A stretch of 64,000 bases of DNA, from NCBI GenBank assembly GCA_003116975.1, contig BGKB01000025.1, positions 1 through 64,000 of the forward strand, written 5' to 3'. Shown here piece by piece: positions 43,584 to 52,179 of the stretch. Both the position numbers and the translations under genes were made by a program. The notes under the pieces are model-generated. The model made no database searches. It was not told where the DNA came from and saw only the letters and a program-made list of their open reading frames with translations. The stretch's first letter is position 1; each line of letters opens with the position of its first letter. Origin of the DNA: Aurantiochytrium sp. KH105 (Eukaryota; Sar; Bigyra; Thraustochytrida; Thraustochytriidae).

Positions 43584-44869
43584 ATACCAAGATGTCTCCG
43601 TTCAAGGTTCGCATCATAAGTTATTTTTGTTTGGTCAAACGCAATGTTTCGCGTCCAGGCTCTCTACTTGATGAGCTCTATTCTTCCGCTGTGCTGCGGC
43701 AGGAATTGCATCTGACGATGTGCTCTACTTGACGAGGTAGACGTGGCACAGGCCACTTGCAAGATTTAGAGAAATGATGACCCCATCCTTCATAGAAGTT
43801 GTGCAGTCATACGATGAGGTTCTTCAGCGTGACAATGTAGTCGTCTTCAAGCGCAGACTTCCGTCTTTCAGCTTGACAAGGTGGGTAATTTCCTACACTA
43901 CCCACGTGGGCTGGTTGGTGTACCCTCTGGTGTCCTCCATGTTCATGAGGTGGTAAGCGTCCCCTCAACTTGACATGATGCCCATCTCGAAAGACCCGAC
44001 CCATCTCGAGATCGCGCATGGCCCGCCTCGCCCTAGCCTGGACTAGCCTGGTCCAGTGTATGTACGCCGTGTGTTGGGCCACGGGCGTTTGTGCCCGTCC
44101 CCATTTGTGTCCGAACAATCTCAAGGACAGCCGCTCCCTCAGGTTCGCCTAGATTGGCCCCAATCGCGCCGTGTCCGGCGGGGCCCATCTCTTTTCTCTT
44201 CGCTGCATTTACGCCCGACTTCATCAAGAAGGCGCAAAGACAACCTCCCATGGGACCGCGCGTGGACGCTCGTGGAACTGCGCGTGGACGCTCGTGGCCA
44301 GCCATTGTAAATTGTCCAAGGACACCGGAGTCCTGGGACCGGTCGCAAAGTCCCAGAAAAAAAAAAAAAAAAAAAAAAGGTCACCTGGACATCATGTATG
44401 CCCCAAACTCCGTGACAGAGAGCAACTCTCTGAAAAAGGAGTCCAGTGGAGTATACGAGACAATCATGTATGTGGGCTAGGTGTCCATGCGCCTTGATGT
44501 AGAGCGCCCCGCCAACCTAAAATGTTGTCATGGGCGCTCGATTCCGTGATCTCAGAGCAGTATACCGAGCTGTCATGGAAAATGAATGTTTAGACACGAA
44601 GATGCATGGTTTCTCTCGGGACATGAAACTTCTCCCTGGCGCATGCTAGTGCTGGAGAGTGCAGATGAACGAAGAATCGGATGCCTTTGCGAATATCGGA
44701 CTAGAATCGCCGATTGAAAGAGGTCTGATGACGAAAAGTTTGAAGCGAGCGATGGTCTAAAATGCAAACCCGAAACCTTAAGACGTCAAGAGAAGAACCG
44801 AACAAACAAAGCAAAGCAAAGCTTACAGCGCGCAAGTCGAGTGTCAAGTCCAATCAGGTCGAGATCAAG
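43584..44869. other. Intergenic with 18-bp direct repeats and poly(A) tract
   Basis: About 1.3 kb with no supported gene. It has GCGCGTGGACGCTCGTGG twice (44258-44275 and 44280-44297), then a 22-A run at 44357-44378, and a small hairpin ACGGGC/GCCCGT near 44081-44098. Its 3' end is the 5'UTR of the secreted protein gene. Confidence 0.45.
44357..44378. repeat. Poly(A) tract, 22 A
   Basis: Uninterrupted run of 22 A on the + strand, unusual in this GC-rich DNA. It could be a homopolymer expansion or the tail of an old reverse-transcribed insertion. Confidence 0.85.
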
Positions 44870-46108
44870 ATGCACGCCACCAACGCGATGAAGTTGCTTG
44901 CCATGGTCGCTGCTGTCCTTGTGGCGACCAGCGACGCCTGCGGCCTCAAAAACAGTGAGCCTTGCAAAGCCGAAATTCCCTGCCGCGGCGGTCTCACTGC
45001 CATCGATGGTACATGCCAGCCGTGCGGAAGCAGTGACCAGCCCATTTGCCCCGAACCCAATACTCTTGCGTGCCGTGGTGCAACAATCGATGTCGATGGC
45101 ACGTGCGTCCCTTGTGGAGGCAAAGGCAAGCCGCTTTGTGCAACGAGCCAGCCGTGCAACTCGGGTCTCGCCCCGAATCTCAAAAATGGTCTCACCTGCT
45201 CCCCTTGCGGCGCTCAAAACCAGCCCATGTGCACCGGCGAGAATGAACTTAGCTGTGACCCGCTGTACACGCCGAGTGTTGATGGTTCGTGCGTCAAGTG
45301 CGGTTTCGAGATCTTCAAAACCAAGGAGCAGTTGGCCCAATGCGCAATCACGGGCCATTACCTCGCCGAAGAGTTTGATGGCGGCTCCGCAGAGGCAGCG
45401 AACCGGATGGAGCTCGGCAAGCAGCAAGTTACCCTCACCTTTACGCCCCTTGGCAAACCTGGAGAGGTCACCGACTATATTGTCACGAAAACCAGTACCA
45501 ACACCCTCGCAAGCACCACCGAGGACGATCACTTCAAGAACATTGATGCAAAGCCGATGCTCTTCTCGCATGAAGAAATTGGCTTCAAGTTTCCCTTTTA
45601 CGGCCGTGTCATGGAGAACTTTTGCATCAGCCCGCAAGGTTTCATCTCTTTCGTCGACAAGGACTCGCTGTGCGAAAACGATGTTCTCGAAGCCGACAGC
45701 GACGGTCTTCTGCGGCTGCACTACAACCAACCGCGGGTCAGTGCATATTTTGCCAAGTGGAAGCCGGCGGACTGCTCTGCGAAAGACAAGCCCAATGGAT
45801 GCGTGCGAACCTTTCTCGGCAAGCGCGAAGAAGACAACGTTGCTTTCCTCAAGGTCTTTTATTCGCAGGTCACGGATTTCGACGAGCCCTCGACCATTCG
45901 CCCGCAGTTGACCCTCTTGATTCACGAGGACGGCTTAATCCAGATCAGATACCCGTGGGGCCAATCTGGTTACAGCAACGGCGTCGTCGGGCTCTCGCCC
46001 ATTACGGATCGTTTCCAGGGCAAATACGCCGACCAGGTTTCCTTCACCGTCGAAACCTGCTACAATGGCTTCACGGCTCAGCCCGACGGCACCTGCGCGC
46101 GAGACTAG
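44870..46108 (+). CDS. Secreted Cys-rich repeat protein with TEM7/plexin-domain-like region
   Basis: 412 residues from the ATG at 44870; another ATG at 44888 is equally possible, and an in-frame ATG at 44762 adds 36 basic residues that would bury the signal peptide. A clear signal peptide (MKLLAMVAAVLVATSDA) ends just before CGLKN. Residues ~20-135 hold four copies of a ~38-residue unit whose core is DGTCxPCGxxxQPxC. The C-terminal ~230 residues resemble the globular domain of plexin-domain-containing/TEM7 and nidogen-like proteins: FKFPFYGRVMENFCISPQGF, a central strand set, LTLLIHEDGLIQIRY and VVGLSP. The protein ends with another Cys pair (GTCARD). It is probably extracellular or cell-surface matrix. 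Orthology is not claimed. Confidence 0.85.
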   Translation: MHATNAMKLLAMVAAVLVATSDACGLKNSEPCKAEIPCRGGLTAIDGTCQPCGSSDQPICPEPNTLACRGATIDVDGTCVPCGGKGKPLCATSQPCNSGLAPNLKNGLTCSPCGAQNQPMCTGENELSCDPLYTPSVDGSCVKCGFEIFKTKEQLAQCAITGHYLAEEFDGGSAEAANRMELGKQQVTLTFTPLGKPGEVTDYIVTKTSTNTLASTTEDDHFKNIDAKPMLFSHEEIGFKFPFYGRVMENFCISPQGFISFVDKDSLCENDVLEADSDGLLRLHYNQPRVSAYFAKWKPADCSAKDKPNGCVRTFLGKREEDNVAFLKVFYSQVTDFDEPSTIRPQLTLLIHEDGLIQIRYPWGQSGYSNGVVGLSPITDRFQGKYADQVSFTVETCYNGFTAQPDGTCARD

Positions 46109-46228
46109 TGTTGTTGTATTTTGCTCTCTGACGTATATCCAAACTCACGCGTCAGCAGAAATCACGCTGGTAAAAAGTCATGCATTACGTTTTTCCTCAT
46201 GAGCCTACTACGCATCGCATCACTTGCC

Positions 46229-46272
<44 letters not shown>

Positions 46273-46822
46273 ATGTATGAACAGCGTCCTTGACTTATTA
46301 CTCGTCACCTTGAAATTGGGGAGCTCAAGCGAATCTTCGTAAACTTGTATCCTAACCCTTTCGGAAAATCAGGCTTCTTATTAATGCCGTTTGGGTTTCC
46401 AGCTTGTGGGTGTACTTTCAATGTAAAACACTTGTCAGACTCGGATGAATTATAGTCTCGGAATATTGTGGGGGGCTCTGAAGGAAATTTGTTCGCTCTT
46501 TCGAGCTTGCGCTAACTTCGTTCGAGGTGCAAACTGCCACCTATCGTCCATTCTACCCCCTTCGTTTTGTCCCGCTCGAAGTATAGAAATGCCTTGCTAA
46601 CGTGCAAAGACCCCCCCTTGGAGAATGTCCCCACTATTATTGCTTCTATCGAGCTGGAAAAGTAGGGGGTGCAGAAGGGACTCTGCCGTCGAGGTTCCCC
46701 CGACGGGGGGCGCACGCATCATCCAAAGACACAGACCCAGAGTGTGCGCGCGCAGCACGTGCAGGAGCGCGAGGAAGACCAGGAGAAGTTGCAAATCGGA
46801 AAAGCGAGAGGTGGAGAAGAAG
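46109..46822. other. Intergenic / 5'UTR of membrane protein gene
   Basis: About 710 bp containing (TTGC)n at about 46229-46271. An upstream in-frame ATG at 46625 would extend the next protein by 66 Arg-rich residues, which look like UTR translation. Confidence 0.45.
46229..46271. repeat. (TTGC)n microsatellite
   Basis: About ten GCTT units in tandem downstream of the secreted protein gene. Confidence 0.9.
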
Positions 46823-49183
46823 ATGGCGGCGACCAATAGCAACGCGCGCTACTTCAAGGTGGACAACCTGACGCGACAGCAGGAGCAAGCCCACCTCAAG
46901 GCGAACAGGCAGGTGCGCAACTTTGGCCGTCTCGATGAGACCAAGATTGAAGAGCTCGCCAGCGGAAGCCTCGACCACTCGGAGGACCCGAACCAGCTGC
47001 TCAAGAAACGCAGACCGTGGCGGCTTCAGCGGTTCCTCACGGAGCTCATCCAGACTGAAGGCGTCGTGTTCGGTACGAAATCGTATGCCGGATATAAACT
47101 GCGTGTGCTCAATGGCGGCGTAGAAACTGTGCTTGGTCGCGACTCGCACGGCTCCCTTGGACACTTGCTGCAGACTGCCGTGCACCAGCTCAACGGCCGC
47201 GAGGCAGCATGGTGGGAAGACTTTCGTCTTTGGAAGTCTCTTCTCGGCACCAGTCTCATCAACCTCTTGCCGGATCGCCCATTTGCCCTCTACATTTACT
47301 CCAAAGACCCTGTCGGCGACGACGTCCCCATTTACTATATGGAGCTCGAGATCAATGGCGACACGGACAGACATGTTCTTCTCTGGGAGCTAGACCAAGT
47401 CATGACCGAGGCAAACAGGTTTGCCCGTCCTCACGAGGGTTCTCGCGCCTCGGAATACTGCAGTGCCTATCAAAAGGTCTATTTTTACATGAACTGGGAA
47501 GAGAATACGCCTCGCCGCGTTGTGCGTGCTGTCGTCAGCGATTTGCCAAAGCACGAAAAGGAAGTCTGGGACGACTGGCTCGCTGAGCGTCACGAAGATC
47601 ATTGGTTTGATGCCGTCATTGCGATCATCGTGATTGCGCTGTCAACACTACTCTCCTTCTCGCAGGTTCTGAATCAGCCCGTGATTAGTCTCATTGCAGG
47701 TGTGGTCGTGGCCGGCATTGCAAGCGAAGAGTGGATGCCGCCGCAGACGGTCCTTCTCGGGGCTATCGCGCGATTCTATGCCAACGAGTCGCTCAGTCTT
47801 CGCATGTATTATCGCACCGACTACAGTCTCTCCATCAAGAGTGTGCTCATTTCCCTGCTGGCTTCCATCGCCGAGGTCTCCGACATCTTTGTTGGCGAAG
47901 ACCCTGCATGCATGCTCCCATCCGATTGTACTGTCAACGCTACGGAGTGCGAGGCATACTTGCAGACCGACAACAATACCGCGTCCGGCCTCGTGGACTA
48001 TTTTGACACCGCATTTGAGCCCACGCCCTGCAATTGCTGTTCCTTCAACAACCAGGACTTTCTCTTGGCCATTGCAGCTTTGATCAATATCTCGCTGCTT
48101 CTCCACACCGCATTTTCCGGTGTTTATGGCTCGTTTAGTCACTCTGACTTTCCTGCACAAACCTCGTACTTTCCTAAGATCTACGTCGAAAAGACGGGTT
48201 ACTTTCGCCAGCTTGTCATGGACTGCCGTCCCGTCGAAGAGTTCTGCTCCGTGTACCGTCCACTGCTGCACTGGCAGCGTGGCGTGCAGAACCGTTTTCT
48301 CGGTGACGCAGTTGATCTCAGTGCGCCTGGCTCGCCGCCCTCGATGATGTGCTATTGGCTTTCGAGTCCAGCAAGTGCCTTGATGGCACAAAAGTATCTC
48401 GTGTATGGCATCGTCGATCTTCCTGTCTTCCTGCTCCCTCTGGCCATTGTTGAGCAAGCCTTTGCTCTTTTGGGAGGCCTGCTAACCATCCTCTTTGACA
48501 TTCCCGTCACGCTTGCCCTCTTTCTCGTTCTTTGTGTCAAGAAAACAGGCCTTGTTCCACGTTCGCTCGTACGTGTCATGGTGGCGGCCTGCATGCACAT
48601 TTACGATCCAATTCAGCTCATGCTCCATGTCCTCGACGCCTATAATGGTCTTGTGGCTGTCGCGCTTCACCTCGATACGCTCGAGTGCCGAGGCCGCTCC
48701 ACCGCACGTCTCTTTCGTTGGGCCCTCATTCAGTCTGTGCGCACGGGACGCTCTTCGAACCACTCGTGGAAATTTGGTGATCATATTTACGATGACGGTT
48801 ACTATCGCTGCTCGGATTGCATTATTGTCAATCCGCGCACGCCCAAGCTGGGCATGATCGAGGCCAACAAGCTATTTTACAAGCGCCACAAGCTTCTCTG
48901 GACAACAACGAACGGCGTTCGCTATGTGAATCCCTGTCTCTCGTGCGGGGACAACACCGTCTCACGTCGCTCTTCGCTTATTCGTCAGGTCAGCCATCAG
49001 AGCATGCTCAATCCGGACGATATTCCCGATGTAGAGCTCGAACACGAAGAAGACGACAACGATGACGATGACGATCGCGATTCGCGCTTCGATGAGGGTG
49101 GCGATGCAGGTCTTTATGGCACGGGCGGCAACTTTGTCTCTGCGGTCGACGCTTTTACCGACTATTCTACCCGTAAACAGTAG
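46823..49183 (+). CDS. Unrecognised multi-pass membrane protein
   Basis: 786 residues from the ATG at 46823 (MAATNSNARYFKVDN), chosen for its purine context and because conserved-looking sequence starts there. No family is recognised. Residues 1-280 are a soluble, Trp/Arg-rich domain. A first hydrophobic pair (FDAVIAIIVIALSTLLSF; PVISLIAGVVVAGIA) is followed by another near LISLLASIAEVSDIFV. Next comes a Cys-rich, N-glycosylation-site-bearing loop (NATEC, NNTAS, CNCCSFNN), then DFLLAIAALINISLLLH. A long hydrophobic block follows (YLVYGIVDLPVFLLPLAIVE; LLTILFDIPVTLALFLVLC), then ~170 soluble residues with four Cys (YRCSDC, CLSCG) that could bind a metal. The tail is Asp/Glu-rich. About 7-8 membrane segments are expected, so a channel, transporter or receptor are all possible. 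Confidence 0.8.
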   Translation: MAATNSNARYFKVDNLTRQQEQAHLKANRQVRNFGRLDETKIEELASGSLDHSEDPNQLLKKRRPWRLQRFLTELIQTEGVVFGTKSYAGYKLRVLNGGVETVLGRDSHGSLGHLLQTAVHQLNGREAAWWEDFRLWKSLLGTSLINLLPDRPFALYIYSKDPVGDDVPIYYMELEINGDTDRHVLLWELDQVMTEANRFARPHEGSRASEYCSAYQKVYFYMNWEENTPRRVVRAVVSDLPKHEKEVWDDWLAERHEDHWFDAVIAIIVIALSTLLSFSQVLNQPVISLIAGVVVAGIASEEWMPPQTVLLGAIARFYANESLSLRMYYRTDYSLSIKSVLISLLASIAEVSDIFVGEDPACMLPSDCTVNATECEAYLQTDNNTASGLVDYFDTAFEPTPCNCCSFNNQDFLLAIAALINISLLLHTAFSGVYGSFSHSDFPAQTSYFPKIYVEKTGYFRQLVMDCRPVEEFCSVYRPLLHWQRGVQNRFLGDAVDLSAPGSPPSMMCYWLSSPASALMAQKYLVYGIVDLPVFLLPLAIVEQAFALLGGLLTILFDIPVTLALFLVLCVKKTGLVPRSLVRVMVAACMHIYDPIQLMLHVLDAYNGLVAVALHLDTLECRGRSTARLFRWALIQSVRTGRSSNHSWKFGDHIYDDGYYRCSDCIIVNPRTPKLGMIEANKLFYKRHKLLWTTTNGVRYVNPCLSCGDNTVSRRSSLIRQVSHQSMLNPDDIPDVELEHEEDDNDDDDDRDSRFDEGGDAGLYGTGGNFVSAVDAFTDYSTRKQ

Positions 49184-49489
49184 TAACCTTTTCATCTTTG
49201 TTCCTTCACTTTAACGTCTGGCGGGTAAAATCAGGGCATTCGAATACAGCAATCATAAACCAGTGCAGGTCTTCGGCAGCCACTGATGACAATAGGTTTG
49301 GCAAGTTTTCGCCTTAAGTTCTCCAAAACTTCTTCAGAGATGTCTGGCTTTGGTTGGACAGGGGTTAGAATTGCAGATGTGAGAAATATATCTTATCAGG
49401 GTTACCAATTGGTCGACAGGGAAAGTAATACCTCCACGTGTATTTATAGGGAGCAAAAAGTGCGACATTTGGAGATATCAGCGTCTTCG
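49184..49489. other. Convergent 3' intergenic region
   Basis: 306 bp between two converging stop codons, AT-richer than the flanking genes. Nothing recognised. Confidence 0.5.
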
Positions 49490-51841
49490 TTAGGTAGAGC
49501 TACTACGGAGTTTTGCTTTTGCTTCTCTGGCATTTAGAAGTGACGGAAAGCGCTCACAAGTGCGCTGCACTGTCTCCTCAGCGCCCTGTCTTCGGAGTAT
49601 AGCTTTAACGGACGCGTTGAAAGCGAGATTCAGAAGAGCTCCGCATGCGTTTATTTGTACGATTTCACTTCTGGAATGTGCGCCCATGGCCGCGACGATC
49701 TCTTTGCCGACCTTGAGCTCTTGCCCGAGAATCTCCTTATTGCGATCATTGTATGCGAGAACCCAAAGAGCTCCGCATGCGTTTCTCTGCACGTTTTCAC
49801 TTCTGAGATGCTCGCGCATGGCCGCGACGATCTCTTTGCCGACTTTGAGCTCTTGACCGAGGATCTCCTTGTTGCAATCGTTTAAAGCGAGACTCATAAG
49901 AGCTCCACATGCTTCCACCTGCACAGCTTCGCTTCTGGGGTGCTCGCGCATGGCCGCGACGATCTCTGTACCGACCTCGAGCTCTTGCACCAGGATTTTC
50001 TTATTGCGGTCACTGTCATATACCACAGCAGCAACAAACCCAGAAGCTGCTGCTTGGAGGTCTTCATGGTCGCGAAACGCTTGAAACATTTCGATTGCAA
50101 TGCTGCCAAGATCATGCTCTTGAATGGCCGCAACACGAAAGGAGGTACCCGAAGATCCAGACAGAGCAAACCGGAGTACCCACAAAGCCTTAGCTAGAAT
50201 TCCGGGATCCGTGCTGCGCTCTAAGATCCTTTTTGTGCTCACAATGATACCTCGAGAAAGTGCCTCTGCACGCATTCCATCTCCGGCATCAGCATTGTGC
50301 TCCTGTTCGAGACTAATCCGAAGTGTATCTAACGTGCGCAAGAGATTGCCCGTATCCTCGGACAAGTCGCGGACGAGACCTTGCACAAGCTCGATGCTGG
50401 GATCTTCGATACCATTTCGGCCGCCGCGACTTCGAGAAAAGAATGACACCAGCCCACGGATGAGTCGCGATGACCGACGAACATTGGTGTGACCTTTGAA
50501 AGTTCTGAGAATCTCGGAAGCACGTGGACGGTCTTGCGGATCATGATCCCAGCACTTTTCCATCAAACGCACAACCCACAGTCGAACGTCAATCTCATCT
50601 GAAATGAGAGGTCGCACTCCGTTCAGGACTCGAGTCTCTAGGTCTGAGATCGAGCGTACGCTGTGCTCAAACGGCGATTTTCCATGGTAGACTTCCCACA
50701 TGACAATGCCAAAGGCATAGATGTCCGCTCGCGTCGTCCATCGGATAGGCGCTTGCAGAACTTCGGGTGCCATGTAGGCTGGGGTGCCAACAGATGAGAT
50801 AGTGTCGGCGATGCTGCTGTTAGCCTGAATTTGTGTGGCGAGGCCAAAATCTGCTAGCTTGACGAGACCGACATCTCGGCTGAGCATAACGTTGGCTGGC
50901 TTAAGGTCTCGATGTACGATCGAGTTGCCGTGAAGGTACTCGAGGCCACGAGCGATACCGCGCAGGACGGCTTCCTTTTCATCGAGGGACAGTGCTAATG
51001 TCGCCGCGTCAGCCTCGCTCTCGTACAAGAGGTCGTCAAGTGACATGTCGCACTTGTCCATGACGGGATGGAAGCTGTTCTCAATGATACATGTTCCTAG
51101 CAAACACACAATGTTGGCATACTCGAGGCCACGCCAGCTCGCGGCTTCACGCATGAGTGCTTGTTGCTCATGCAATTGCATGCGACGACCATTTGGCTTG
51201 ACGCGTTTGATTGCTGTCTCGACTTCGGAACCATCATCGCGCCGGAAAACGCCAAGGACGACTTGGCCGAACTGACCTTCACTGAACACCTGCAAAGGGG
51301 CCTTGATAAAGGCTTGATCGCTGCTAAGCGAAGCGACCTCAAGCTCTTCTGCTTGGACAAGACTGCGCGTAAGACGTTCCATAGCTCGACGCTGACGGTG
51401 AGTGCCGAGTTGGCCCTCGAGAACCGCGTTTATGTCGATGTCTGGGTTTTCTTGAAGAAGCGAGATGACCTCTTCTGGGTCGTCGTCAAGTAGCCCACGC
51501 TCTTGCAGCATCTCGAGCACATGAAGCAAGTCATTACGTGCATCTTCGTCGTCGTCTGCCTCTTCATTAAGTGCTTCGTCATCGTTTGTTTCCTCCTCAT
51601 CGTCATGTTGCGTTCCCGAGAACTGGCGCAACTGCAGACCAAGTTGACAGAGTTGAATACACGTTTGAAGATGCTGCTCAGCTTCGGTCAATGCTTGACG
51701 AATGGCTTTGGCCTGGAGAAGGAGACGAGCCTTTGCAGCGAGGCCTCGGCGCGCATTGTCGCCAAAGTATGGCTTCAGAAGGTCGAGAAGGTCGCGTCTA
51801 TGTCCGCGGCGTGCAGCTGCTCGAGATGAGAGGCGAAACAC
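49490..51841 (-). CDS. Ser/Thr-type protein kinase with short armadillo-like tail (kinase paralog 1, 5' frameshifted)
   Basis: Open frame of 783 codons without an ATG at its 5' end; the first in-frame ATG is at 51511 (MLQERGLLDDD), giving 673 residues. It holds an acidic linker, a kinase domain and three ~42-residue repeats (ILGQELKVGKEIVAAM). The kinase domain has SEGQFGQVV (first loop Gly replaced by Ser), the VAIK-type lysine in TAIKRVK, HRDLKPANVML, intact DFG (LADFGLATQ), MAPEVL and WTTRADIYAFGIVMWE, so catalysis looks possible. The bundle-encoding 5' part seen in the + strand paralog survives at 51775-51954 in another frame, because 25 bp are missing near 51791. The gene may be damaged, use the internal ATG, or be rescued by splicing or frameshifting. 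Confidence 0.8.
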   Translation of the reverse strand: MFRLSSRAAARRGHRRDLLDLLKPYFGDNARRGLAAKARLLLQAKAIRQALTEAEQHLQTCIQLCQLGLQLRQFSGTQHDDEEETNDDEALNEEADDDEDARNDLLHVLEMLQERGLLDDDPEEVISLLQENPDIDINAVLEGQLGTHRQRRAMERLTRSLVQAEELEVASLSSDQAFIKAPLQVFSEGQFGQVVLGVFRRDDGSEVETAIKRVKPNGRRMQLHEQQALMREAASWRGLEYANIVCLLGTCIIENSFHPVMDKCDMSLDDLLYESEADAATLALSLDEKEAVLRGIARGLEYLHGNSIVHRDLKPANVMLSRDVGLVKLADFGLATQIQANSSIADTISSVGTPAYMAPEVLQAPIRWTTRADIYAFGIVMWEVYHGKSPFEHSVRSISDLETRVLNGVRPLISDEIDVRLWVVRLMEKCWDHDPQDRPRASEILRTFKGHTNVRRSSRLIRGLVSFFSRSRGGRNGIEDPSIELVQGLVRDLSEDTGNLLRTLDTLRISLEQEHNADAGDGMRAEALSRGIIVSTKRILERSTDPGILAKALWVLRFALSGSSGTSFRVAAIQEHDLGSIAIEMFQAFRDHEDLQAAASGFVAAVVYDSDRNKKILVQELEVGTEIVAAMREHPRSEAVQVEACGALMSLALNDCNKEILGQELKVGKEIVAAMREHLRSENVQRNACGALWVLAYNDRNKEILGQELKVGKEIVAAMGAHSRSEIVQINACGALLNLAFNASVKAILRRQGAEETVQRTCERFPSLLNAREAKAKLRSSST

Positions 51842-51954
51842 TCAAGCACGGTCTTGAGATGCGTTGCCTTTCGCTTGCAGGCCACGGCGTACTCTAGCAG
51901 GGATGCGCCGTCTCGCGCCAGCAGTAGCACAAGCACCCCGGAGAACGTGTCCAT
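51775..51954 (-). pseudogene. Out-of-frame N-terminal segment of kinase paralog 1
   Basis: 59-codon frame starting MDTFSGVLVLLLARDG at 51954, matching the N-terminus of the + strand paralog (MDTFSGVALVLQLARDG) nearly residue for residue up to ADIDAT. It then reads FSTF and stops. Compared with 52180 onward, 25 bp are missing at about 51791 between two copies of CGCGAC, so the kinase body continues in a different frame. There is also a one-codon deletion after FSGV. Confidence 0.85.
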
Positions 51955-52179
51955 TGTCTCCCTTTTTTCTGGATGCTGGTTTATCCTGTCGGCACGTGCT
52001 ACGCAAGCCCACTCACTTGTTCGGCCAAGTACAGCACTTGTAGTTTTGCTTATCAAATACCTAGTGCACACCCCTTGGTCACCGCTGATCACGCGTTTAC
52101 GCATTAGGCCTAGGGCCTAGGGCCTTAGTAAAAGGGCGAGGAGAAAGGAACAATCACCAAACGACTGGAACTTCATCCA
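51955..52179. promoter_or_regulatory. Short divergent region between kinase paralogs
   Basis: 225 bp between the two MDTFSG start codons on opposite strands, so promoters and 5'UTRs of both genes are squeezed here. It contains CCTAGGG twice in tandem (TAGGCCTAGGGCCTAGGGCC, from 52105). The flanks immediately before the two ATGs are not similar, so the homology begins at the start codons. Confidence 0.6.

Noticed and set aside
52105-52126. Telomere-like CCTAGGG heptamers
   Set aside because: Only two tandem units between two genes; too few for an interstitial telomere claim.
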